A stretch of 64,000 nt of DNA. Source: Haliclona indistincta (Eukaryota; Porifera; Demospongiae; Haplosclerida; Chalinidae). The position numbers were made by a program, and so were the translations under genes. Of the stretch, positions 1 through 10,800 are shown piece after piece. The notes under the pieces were generated by a model. That model was not told where the DNA came from, did not search any database, and worked only from the letters and a program-made list of their open reading frames with translations. The stretch's first letter is position 1. The number at the start of each line of letters is the position of its first letter. Where the stretch lies: positions 8,721,761 to 8,785,760 of the forward strand of contig OZ024788.1 of NCBI GenBank assembly GCA_964017065.1, in the 5' to 3' direction.

Positions 1-317
1 CCAAATTTAATGTACCTGAACTTACTTATGCCAGCTGCAGGTGCAACAGAAGGTAGAATTTGTGAACTTGAAGACGTTATTAGGGAGGCACGGTAGTGAC
101 TCCCTATGTAGGGATGAACGAGAAAACAAGATGGCGGCTACATACACTGTATTAGCGTTCAAACGCTGATATTTCGCCTGGTGTTGAATTTTATACGTCT
201 TTAGACACTTAGATCTGCTCTCTGGCGTTGCTCCATCTTACAGTAGCAAGGAGATTGCTCGAAATTGTTACTAAAGTGACGAACCTGGAAACGGTGAAAA
301 TCGAGTTTCGTCATCTT

Positions 318-325
318 CGTTTTCT

Positions 326-391
<66 letters not shown>

Positions 392-604
392 TTCCTTCCT
401 TCCTTCCTTCCTTCCTTCCTTCCTTCCTTCCTTCCTTCCTTCCTTCCTTCCTTCCTTCCTTCCTCCCTTCCTCCCTCCCTCCCTCCCTCCCTCCCTCCCT
501 CCCTCCCTCCCTCCCTCCCTCCCTCCCTCCCTCCCTCCCTCCCTCCTTCCTTCCTTCCTTCCTTCCTTCCTTCCTTCCTTCCTTCCTTTCTTTCTTTCTT
601 TCTT
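318..604. repeat. Compound tetranucleotide microsatellite (CTTT/CCTT/CCCT)
   Basis: The tract runs CTTT, then CCTT, then CCCT, and back to CCTT and CTTT. The strand is almost purely pyrimidine for about 285 bp. It sits inside repeat family A at a place where other family copies have only a short pyrimidine run (for example 40385-40403 and 58270-58310 on the opposite strand). Long open frames on both strands here are only products of the repeat. Confidence 0.95.
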
Positions 605-1159
605 CCACTCGCCTAGCGCCTTTACGCGAGCAGTGCCGAGTCCAAAACATCCACGAACAGTCGTGAAATTCTCCTGGCATGTGCCTTTTGAGCTTTGTTT
701 TTAGCGTAACGGCGATCGAAGTTTCGCGGTTTCTCGATCGTGATCCATTGTGTTAGACGCCATTATTGTGATTGCGCAATACGCACGTGACCAAGCAATG
801 GGTAGCGCACGTGACCAAACAGCTAAAGTATCGCTGCGCCGTGTGGATCACTATCACGGAGAACACACACCCGGCATTTGTCTGGAGTCTTCGAAGAACG
901 GTAAGCTCGTGTAGGATCGTCATTCTGCACTTGCCAAATAATTATAACCGTCTACAAACAAGTGTGGGCGGGGCTCGTATGTACTGCATGCATGCGTAGG
1001 CGACAAGGCAGACCTGATACGTGCAGCTTAACAATTTTAGCTACAAGTTTAAGAAAAGCCATCAACAACAGCAATACTAAACTAATGGTGGAAACAAAGA
1101 CTTCTCCGTACATGCATGATTATTGAAATGCACTTCACTAAAAAGAAAAGGGACACAAA

Positions 1160-1551
1160 CAAGAAATTAAAAAGATTTCTATCGAAATCAAAAGGATGTA
1201 GTGATGAAGAAATCTACCACTGGTTCACATTGTAAACCAACAAGAAACGGGCATAGAATGGTAACACGATTGACTTGCTAACAGACCATAGATCCCTACA
1301 TCAGTGGCTGTACATAAGATCAATATTTTGTCACAAGCTGAATTCTATTCAAAGTGTCAGTCAACAGTAAATAGCTTAACTAGCTATAGTCTGGCCACAG
1401 CAGCCACTGATGTAGGGATCTATGGTCTGTTAGCAAGTCAATCGTGTTACCATTCTATGCCTGTTCCTTGTTGGTTTACATTGTGAACCAGTGGTAGATT
1501 TCTTCATCACTACATCCTTTTGATTTCGATAGAAATCTTTTTAATTTCTTG
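1160..1551. repeat. Foldback (inverted repeat) at the end of family A
   Basis: The left arm starts AAAAAGATTTCTATCG and the right arm ends with the reverse complement, CGATAGAAATCTTTTT. Arms of about 145 bp flank a short unique centre. Related foldbacks close family A copies at about 7205-7555, 40970-41324, 49322-49629 and 57312-57695, so it travels as part of that element. Confidence 0.8.
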
Positions 1552-1949
1552 TTATTGTTGAAACAGTTGTAAAAAATTCTTCTGGTATCAATTGTGATGC
1601 AGACGTTATTAATTGAATTGTGCTTGATAAAGATGGTGGTAGTATTGTTGTAAAAATTTCCTCTGATATCAAATGTGATGCAGACATTGTTGATTGAATT
1701 GTGCTTGATAACATTGATTGTAGTGAACTTGAAGTATACATGGTTGATTGAGTTGGAGAGTCGAGACCTAGGTTTAATAAAATCAAGTCGTGATTATTAT
1801 AAATAACTGACCAAGTGTGCATCTTGGTTTATGTTCGGCTGAATACAAGTTAAGTTCAGGCCTCCTTGTATCACGGTCGTCCACATAGTAACATGCTGTT
1901 AGCACACACTCTCCTGTCTCGGTCAGTGCAGGGAGGTCATCTACACTGA

Positions 1950-2252
1950 ATATTCTATTAGACCATACCACGTGACTTTTAAATGCACACTTACAGAGGT
2001 TTGCAGGTTGCTTGACCAAACAATTTCCTGTTAGCGCATGCGCATAGAGTGTTTTTGTATACTAATTGTATAGAAAACGTACTGTGCGCATGCGCTAGCA
2101 GTAAATTTTTGGTCAAGCAACCTGCGAACCTCTGTAAGTGTGCGATTAAGTTCTTAATGCACACTTTTAGTAACGCGCACTTTATTAATGCACACTTTTA
2201 GGTAAACAAAGCAAACAAAGATTGGTCGAAAGTCACGCAGTATGGTCTAAAA
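1950..2252. mobile_element. MITE with TTAGACCATAC-type ends, hosting a nested foldback MITE
   Basis: The ends read TTAGACCATACCACGTGACT on the left and the imperfect complement AGTCACGCAGTATGGTCTAA on the right. A related copy lies at 6862-7042 in the intron before the membrane exon of receptor copy 2. Inside is a second inverted-repeat element (about 1988-2143, arms of about 55 bp around GGTTGCTTGACCAA and GCGCATGCGC). Together they interrupt exon C of receptor copy 0. Confidence 0.7.
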
Positions 2253-2589
2253 CGTTTAGACCACACTAGGCGGTGCATTACGCGATATAAAGCACTTAAC
2301 CTATCCTTCTCCATCAAATCCATTAACAGGTATAGTTGGCTACAGTAAGAAAATGAATATCAATCACATGTGCTTTAATTTGTTGCAAAAACTTTTAACT
2401 TATAGAAATCACATGGTGGTTTCCAACCGGCACTGAACTGATAATGTTGAAAATAGACAATGAAGATTAAATAAAAGATTCCAGAGATAATGAAACACAA
2501 ACAGTCACTTTATTCCTGCTTTATTCAATTTAAAACGACACATGTACATAGTAATACAATTTTACAATGAAGTAGTTCAAGTAAAAAGC

Positions 2590-4345
2590 TTAATCATACA
2601 CACTAAAATCATAGATGTAGTCATCTGATGCCAACATGTGCTGTGGAGCTTGTGCTGTCTGTAAATTATTTGATATAATTATAGCTTGTTTCACTGTGAT
2701 TCATATTGGATGCGTGTATATAGCTCGTTTCACTGTGATTCATGTTGGATGCGTGTATACAGGTCGATTCACTGTGATTCTTATTGGATGCAACATCAGC
2801 AGTAACCTGGCTTGAAACTGATTCTGCATCAATGTCTTGAGATCGTGGACTCATAATATGTGGTAATGAAGAGTCTGAACTGTCACTGGATGTAATTTAC
2901 TGCATTCTGATACTGATGGGGACTTTGGGTCCAGAGGTTGTGTGAGTGTCACTATTGATCCAGAGTAAGACAATGTCACAATAATTTTATCCTGCATGTA
3001 ATTATGACAATCATAATTATTATGACAATCAACACATATAATTTTCTTACCTCTTGCTTAAAATCAAGTTCAAAATCGGCCAGTCCATTTCTACAAAGAA
3101 ACAATATAATTATTGTCATGCTATTATTATAATTATTTAACATACTTTACTCCAATCCCTATTCTTCTGATACATATGAACAATGCTAGTATGAGCACGA
3201 GTAGGATGACAACTAGCATTATAGCCATTGGAATAGTAGACACTAGCAATATTGTCTGATTACCTGCAAATTTTCAAATTGAATAGCATTGTGAATGAGA
3301 ATGACATGCACATTAATTGTCTTGTATGTCTCTTTGTATATACAAAACAACTTAAACCTAAAACTCAAGTGAATAATTTTCAGTATAAAACATATTTCCC
3401 CAACTAAATAAGAGAACAGCTGGTATAAGAGAACAGTGGGTATAAGAGAACAGTGGGTATACGAAAACGAGAACAGCCAATTTGGAAACATAAATCTAGT
3501 AGTAGCAAGGTGTATCTAGTAGCCTATACTGAGAAATCTGGAAACAAAACCCTAAACTCTTATCTTCATAAAAGAACTGAATCCAGTAAAGTCATGGGAA
3601 ACTCACAAAAATGATAAGTTTCTCAATCAGGAGAAGAAATTACTGATAGGCAGATAATTAACATGAAATTTGGCTTCTGGTATTATTAATAGACGATCGG
3701 TTGAAGATGGCTAAACTTGTCAATACCTATTATATGCAAGTACGTTACGCATTTGAAAATATTTGCAAGAAATTCTTATTGTCAAGCTCAAGCAATCTAC
3801 ATACACAATCATCATTATAATCCCCAGGCAAGTTCTCTAAACTACAGGGGTGGAGCTGGCCGGCCTGGGGTGTGGTTAACATTACAGACCAACTTTAATG
3901 TACCTGAACTTACTTATGCCAGCTGCAGGTGCAACAGATGAAGGCAGAATTTGTGAACTTGAAGACGGTATTATTGTTGAAACAGTTGTAAAAATTTCTT
4001 CTGATATTGAATGTGATGAACTCTTGGATGCAGACATTGTTGATTGAATTGTGCTTGATAACATTGATTGTGGCGAACTTGAAGTATACATGGTTGATTG
4101 AGTTGGAGAGTCGCGACCCAGCCTTATAAAATCAAGTTGTGATTATTATTGAAATTTCAAATTAACTGACCAAATGTGCATGTTGGTTTATGATCTGCTA
4201 GATATAAGTTATTGTCATCCCGCAATATATCAGGGTCGTCCACATAGTAACACGCTGTTAGCATACACTCTCCTGGCTCATTCAGTGGGAGGTCATCAAC
4301 TCTGAATGTTCTATCAGTCTTTCCTACTCCATCATATCCATTAAC
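2590..4345 (-). pseudogene. Receptor family copy 1, decayed (exons C, D, membrane, tail)
   Basis: Minus strand. Exon C is at about 4345-4157, the stalk at about 4122-3914, the membrane exon near 3265-3150 with the same hydrophobic segment as copies 2 and 3, a short juxtamembrane exon near 3090-3050, and the tail from about 2991 to the stop at 2590. Lesions relative to copy 2: the tail carries a 5-nt insertion (AAATT after the SEC codons) that shifts the frame; exon C has lost its 3' splice acceptor region (the CTACAG side is replaced by an A-rich tract); and the stalk acceptor CCTAG is altered. Signal-peptide and B exons are missing except for a B remnant near 4685-4735. It still ends in the family signature YIYDFSVYD. 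It looks like a dead duplicate. Confidence 0.75.
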
Positions 4346-4424
4346 AGGTTGCAAAAAAAATTAACTGATAGAAATCACACTGTGGTTTCCAACCATCACT
4401 AACAAGTGCTGCTGCCATGCATGC

Positions 4425-4690
4425 AGGGGGTACGACAAGCTAATTTATTCTGACGTTGCTCCACATAGGGTAAATTGCGACTTTTCTGGTCTGCTATGTC
4501 TTTAGAGAACAATTTTAATGGTAAGTATGTTGCGAAAAGGATACTGAGCTTTCTTTTAAGCTACCTTGCCCCATCCTTACCTCTTTAGTTTTTGCAGTTC
4601 AGAGAGATGAAGATAGAGAATTGGTTGGCAAAATTATTCACCCAAGAAAGCACTGACAAATCCGCAATCGATTACATTACGTCTCAGTAC
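4425..4690. mobile_element. Truncated copy of the GGGGGTACGACAAGCTAATT element
   Basis: The sequence matches the left half of the 629-bp element at 38115-38743, starting GGGGGTACGACAAGC and continuing through a stretch beginning ATGAAGATAGA. The right inverted repeat is absent. It lies upstream of receptor copy 1, where exons A and B would be expected. Confidence 0.6.
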
Positions 4691-4827
4691 TGACCTGTTG
4701 GTTGACGATTCCAGTGCCATTGCATAGTGCATGTCTTTGTACATCATACTAATTATCAATGATCATTCCAAGAAACAGTCACTTTATTCAGTTTAAAACG
4801 ACACATGTACATACATAGTAATACAGT

Positions 4828-4835
4828 TTATTTAT
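4828..4835 (-). promoter_or_regulatory. Likely polyadenylation signal, receptor copy 2
   Basis: On the minus strand this reads AATAAATAAA, about 30 nt after the stop codon at 4862-4864. That is the usual spacing for an animal polyadenylation signal. Copy 3 has AATAAA at the equivalent place (44033-44038). Confidence 0.6.
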
Positions 4836-4861
4836 TACGAAGTAGTTCAAGTATAAAAAGC

Positions 4862-7800
4862 TTAATCATACACACTGTAATCATAGTTGTAGTCATCATA
4901 CGCACTGTAATCATAGTTGTAGTCATCTGGTGCCAACATGTGCTGTGAAGTTTGTGCTGTCTGTAAACTGTTTGGTATATAGCTCGTTTCACTGTGATTC
5001 ATATTGGATGTGTATATATAGCTCGTTTCACCGTGAGTGCGTATATACATGTAGGTCGTTTCACTGTGATTCATATTGGATGCAACATCAGCAGTAACCT
5101 GGCTTGAATCTGATTCTGCACGATCAATGTCTTGAGATTGCGGACTCATAACATGTGGTAATGAAGAATCTGAACTGTAACTGGATGTACTGCATTCTGA
5201 TACTGATGGGGACTTTGGGTCCAGAGGTTGTGTGAATGTCACTATCGATCCAGAGCAAGACAATGTAGCAATAATTTTATCCTGCATGTAATTATGACAA
5301 TCATTACAAGTAATAAAAACATTTTAACCAAAATGCAAGAGATTTAGGGTTGGTACATTTGTCAAAAAAGAATGGAAACAAGATTTTGAAATGAAATGGA
5401 TTGTAACAATAGCAGTGTAATGCTACCTCCCTATTAAATTAACCACAACTATCGAAAGCAGTTAATTTAGGGAGGTAGCATTACACTGCTATTGTTACAA
5501 TCCATTTCATTTCAAAATCTTGTTTTCATTCTTTTTTGACAAATGTACCAACCCTAAATCTCTTGCATTTTGGTTAAAATGTTTTTATTACTTGTTTATT
5601 TTCTTTTTTTTTTTAATGACTTAGTTGGCACTTATGCTAATACAGTGTATAAAGAGAACTAGTTCAGCTGACTGCACTGCCAAGCCCGGCTCTTTCGACT
5701 CTGCACTGCATGCATGCATGCAACACGTACCATGCAACATTAGCTAAGCTTAATCTAGCATTCTTGCAAGCCTGAACAGACAAATCCAGTGTAACCATAA
5801 AGATTTGCACATTGTCTGCCGTGAACAACACTGCTAGAGGCAGCAGCACTCGCGTTCCAAGCAATTTGTACTAAGGTGCGCTTGTATTAGAATAATTACA
5901 TACACGGGCGTGCGCGAGTAGGCGTAACCTAGTAACGGAGTTCAAACAGAATGATGGAACGGAGTCTGTTATGGATCCAAAATCGCTGTTTTTCTGGAAA
6001 TACTCGCTTCTGTTAGTGTTTTAGGCTTAAATAGATATCAGGTGCACTGCTCACAACGAATACTGTAGTTTCTGTATAGCTTTTGTTTCGAATAGCTCAA
6101 TCGCCACGGCGCTAGGCTGGCGGGAGAAGAAGAAGAAGAAGAAAGAAGATGAACAAACGGGTGACCACGTGAACTCTGGTTTACCACCTTAGACGTGGAT
6201 TCTTTTGCTTCTAAAGGTCTCTTTGCCATCGCATAAATCGTACAAGGTGCTTCAGAACGTTAGATTCTCTTGAAAGGCCCGTAAGGCGAAGATATGGTAG
6301 TGCCGTACTTATGCCTCGAGGCGAGACGCCATCTTACCATGCCCATGGCAACTGCCCTTATAGTCTTTATTAGTAGACTATTTGTAAGCGCTCACCTCTT
6401 AGGATAGCCCCTAGGTAGTTAAAATACCCCTGATGTAGTCAACAGCCAAGATATACGTGAATTATTGTGTTTAGCCTAAGTGTAGCCGCCATCTTGTTTC
6501 CGCCCAACCCTAAATATGCCACGTCTACCGCGTGGCATAATTATGACAATCAACACATACAATTTTCTTACCTCTTGCTTAAAATCAAGGTCAAAATCGC
6601 CCAGTGCATTTCTACGAAGAAACAATATAATTATTATCATGCTATTATTATAATTATTACACTTACTTTACTCCAATCCCTGTTCTTCTGATACATATGA
6701 ACAATGCTAGTATGAGCACGAGTAGGATGACAACTAACATGATAGCCATTGGAATAGTAGACGCTAGCAATATTGTCTGATTACCTGCAAATTTTCAAAT
6801 TGAATAGCATTTTCAAAATGAGAATGACATGCACATCGTTTTGCATGTCTTTTTGTATACATTATTAGACCATACCACGTGACTTTCGACCAATCAGATT
6901 GCTCAAAAAGTGTGCATTAAATAGCTTAATGCACACTTACGTGTGCATTAAGTTCTTAATGCACACTTTTATTAATGCCACTTTATTAATGCACACGTTT
7001 AGGTAAACAAAGTGAACAAAGATTGGTTGAAAGTCACGCGGTATAAATATTACTTAAACCTATAAAACTCAAGTGATTAATTTTCAGTATAAAACATAAT
7101 TATTTCCACAACTAAATAAGAGTGCAGCCGGTATAAGAGAACCAATTTGGGAACATAAATCTAGTAGTAGCAATGGAGTATAGCAAGGTTTATCTAGTAG
7201 CATAATTTAAAAAGATTTCTATCGAAATGAAAAGGATGTAGGGTCGTGAAATCTACCTACATCCTCCTACATGAAAACCCTTCACAACCCTGTAGATTTC
7301 TCCTACAGGGTTGTGAAATCTACCTACATGACATCTGAAGATGTCATCATCAGATGTCAGTCATCATCAGGTGTCAGTCAACAGCAACTAGCTGAACTAT
7401 AGCTATAGCCAACCACAGCAGCCACTGATATGGTCTGTAAGCAAGTCAATCGTGTTACCATTCCATGCTTGTTCCTTGTTAGTTTGCATTGTGGACCAGT
7501 GGTAGATTTCACAACCCTACATCCTTTTGATTTCGATAGAAATCTTTTTTATTTTCTTGTTTGTGTCCTTTTTTCTTTTTCAGTGAAGTGCAGTTCAATA
7601 TCATGCATGTTCTGAGCCATCTTTGTTTCCAACATTGTTTAATTTTCTTGTTGTTGATGGCTTTTCTTTATTATTAACAATTTTAAACTTGTAGCAATTG
7701 TTATGCTGTACAAATCAGCTCGCCTACGCATGCATGCATGTATATGTAGTGCATACGAGCCCCGCCCATACCTGTTTGTAGAAAAGGAAGGTGGTTATAA

Positions 7801-10800
7801 TTATCTGGCAATCGCAGAATGGTGTTCCTATACGAGCTTACCGTTCTTCGAAGACTCCAAACAATTATGTGATATATGTGGCGCGTGTGGCGATACTCAA
7901 GCTAAAGTGATTGGTCACGTGCGCTAACCACTGCTTGGTCAAGTGCGTATTGCGCAATCACAATAATGACGTCTAACACTTAGCTGACAATGGATCACGA
8001 TCGAGAAATCGCGGAATTTATATCGCCGTTTCGCTAGAAACAAAGTTCAAAAGGCACATGCCAGGAGAATTTCACGACTGTTCGAGGGTGTTTTGATCTC
8101 GGCACTGCTCGCGTAAAGGCGCTAGGTGAGTGGAAGAAAGAAAGAAAGAAGAAGAAAACGAAGATGACGAAACTCGATTTTCACCGTTTTCAGGTTCATC
8201 ACTTTAGTAACAATTTCGAGCAATCTCCTTGCTACTGTAAGATGGGGCAACGCCAGAGAGCAGATCTAAGTGTCTTTGGACGTATAAAATTCATCACCAG
8301 GCGAAATATCAGCGTTCGAACGCTAATACATTGTATGTAGCCGCCATCTTGTTTTCCCGTTCAACCCTACATAGGGAGGCACTACCGTGCCTACCGTGCC
8401 AATAGGCACGGTATTGGCACGGTACCGGTAAAGGGTTAATAGCCAGATTTATCAGTATTGGCACGGTAGGCCACTACCGTGAAGAAATTACTGATAGGCA
8501 GAAAATTAGCATGAAAGTTGGCTGCTGGCATATTAACCCTTTAATCACTAAATTATCTTGCTGAAATTTTAATCTCGTAAATACTGACCACTTCCCTCTC
8601 GTGAATATCTCGTGTGTCTTTTGTGCTACTGGTCTCAAATTTCCGTCCTTTTACGCCAGTGAGTAGCCGCAATTGCTCACACTCAAGTCAGTCGATATGC
8701 CCCTCCCACTTCGAAAGTGAAGCCGATAAAGTGCAACGACCTCGTCAAATTTTGCTCAAAGTTAGAACTTTGGGGCTGGATACTGAAAAGTACACACAAA
8801 TAGCAGTGGTTTTGGTGAGTGCAAAATGTAGCCCAGATCATAGAGAATGCACAAAAATGTGTTTCCGAGCACCCTGAAGCCATAAAATGTCCAAATTTTC
8901 TTGGTTGCCATTTTTTCTTCCTAAAATGTTGTGGAATTTGCACTGAAGCCATAGAAAAATGCCATCGCCAATACGTTTAGCGCAGGGGTCGCGCCGAAAA
9001 CCGGTCAATTTTTTGGGCGGTTATTTGTATTCTTCAATTTAGCTTAATTTCTCAATAAAAATTATTTTAACACTTTTTGATATGGTGTCTGAAGTATGTA
9101 TGTCGCCAAATGGCGACAATAGGGGTTAAAGGGTTAATAGACGATCGTTGAAGATGCTAAATTTGTCAATACCTATGCAAGTACGTTAAGTAAGTGAAAG
9201 TATTTGCAAGAAATTTTTATTGTCAAGCTCAAGCAATCTACATGCACATGTAGCATCATTATAATCCCAAGGCAAGTTCTCTAAACTACAGGATGGAGCT
9301 GGCCGGCCTGGGGTGAGGTTAACGTAACAGACCAAATTTAATGTACCTGAACTTACTTATGTCAGCTGCAAGTGCAACAGAAGGTAGAATTTGTGAACTT
9401 GAAGACGGTATTATTGTTGAAACAGTTGTAAAAAATTCTTCTGGTATCAATTGTGATTCAGACGTTATTGATTGAATTGTGCTTGATAAAGATGGTGGTA
9501 GTATTGTTGTAAAAATTTCCTCTGATATCAAGTGTGATGCAGACATTGTCGATTGAGTCAAGTGTGATGTAGACATTGTTGATTGAGTCAAGTGTGATGC
9601 AGACATTGTTGATTGAGTCAAGTGTGATGCAGACATTGTTGATTGAGTCAAGTGTGATGCAGACATTGTTGATTGAGTCAAGTGTGATGCAGACATTGTT
9701 GATTGAATTGTGCTTGATAACATTGATTGTAGCGAACTTGAAGTATATATGGTTGATTGAGTTGGAGAGTCGAGATCTAGGTTTAATAAATCAAGTCATG
9801 ATTATTATTGAAATTTCAAGACAAATAACTGACCAAATGTGCATGTTGGTTTATGTTCAGCTGAATACAAGTTAAGCTCAGTCCCCCGTGTATCAGGGTG
9901 ATCCACATAGTAACACGCTGTTAGCACACACTCTCCTGGCTCAGTCAGTGGGAGGTCATCTACACTGAATGTGTCATTAGTCATTCCTACTCCATCACGT
10001 CCAATAACTATAGTTGGCTACAGTAAGAAAATAAATATCAATTAAGTGTGCTTTGTTGCAAAAACATTTAGGTGATAAAAATCACACGATGCATGGTTTC
10101 CAACCGGCACTAAACTATGCTGGTCATTGACAAGTGCTGCTGCCACTGTAAGAAAGGCGCCTAGAGTTTGGGCAGTGAGTCAGTCAGCTAATCTGCACGA
10201 ATGTTTGATGCAGCAGTGCAGTGCTGTGCAAGTCAGGGCCTGGTCAGTTCTTTCAGCACACTAATAAAAAAGCCGGCTGTAGCACCTGCAATTCATCTTC
10301 GAAGCGCTGTGACACAACTGACTACTGACAAGTCTGCAATCAATTACATTACGTCTACTGACCTGTTGGTTGACAATTCCAGTGCCATTGCATCGTGACT
10401 CGACCAACACCCAAGTTATTTCGACATCGTCTTGTTGATTTGAAAGGCTAAATACTCCACTGGAGCAGTTAACATTGAACAACAGGTTGCCGCTATAGAC
10501 TGAGCTATCTGCAATAAACACGACAAATTCAATTATCACACAATGAGTGATAGTAATCATACATACTTATTGCATTGTCGCAGGTTGATGAGCCTGAAAT
10601 AGGTAAGTGAACGTTACAGACCATTAACTATAATGTAGCTGAACTTACTTAAGCCAGCTGCAGGTGCAACAGTAGGCAGAATGTGTGAACTTGAAGATGG
10701 TATTATTGTTAAAACAGTTGTAAAAATTCCTAAATGTGATGCAGACGTTGTTGATCGAATTGTGCTTATGGTTGGTTGAGTTGGAGAGTCGACATCTAGG

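Larger units (their letters stand above)
81..1551. mobile_element. Repeat family A, copy 1 (about 1.47 kb, with internal foldback)
   Basis: A dispersed element whose left end is TAGGGAGGCACGG followed by a short hairpin (GGGAGGCAC ... GTGCCTCCC in other copies). The body is shared with 7205-8393, 40161-41324, 46631-49629 and 57312-58540. Its right third is a foldback of about 390 bp (1160-1551) with arms of about 145 bp. It carries no credible coding sequence. The TTAT flanks suggest a 4-bp target duplication, but the paralogous site differs by a few bases, so the ends are only moderately certain. It splits stalk exon D of receptor copy 0. Confidence 0.7.
1..2352 (-). pseudogene. Receptor family copy 0, broken fragment (stalk exon D and exon C only)
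   Basis: This minus-strand remnant belongs to the receptor family described at 4862-14098. Exon D (the Ser/Thr-rich stalk) is split: its 3' end lies at about 1-80 and the rest at 1552-1780, separated by a 1.47-kb repeat with a possible TTAT duplication at 77-80 and 1552-1555. Exon C lies at about 1820-1950 and still reads GECVLTACYYVDD. It is then interrupted by a MITE at 1950-2252 that itself contains a foldback MITE; the exon start and its acceptor resume near 2300-2352. No signal-peptide, B, membrane or tail exon is linked to it within the window, although it could continue to the left of base 1. With two exons split by transposons it is very likely non-functional. Confidence 0.7.

Noticed and set aside
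201..704. Two open frames of about 158 codons rich in Lys/Glu/Arg/Gly or Leu/Pro/Ser/Phe
   Set aside because: Produced by the tetranucleotide microsatellite; there is no domain, and other copies of the same repeat family lack the frames.
8614..8952. Overlapping 87- and 89-codon frames in the piggyBac-type element
   Set aside because: No transposase motif on either strand; too short for a piggyBac gene.
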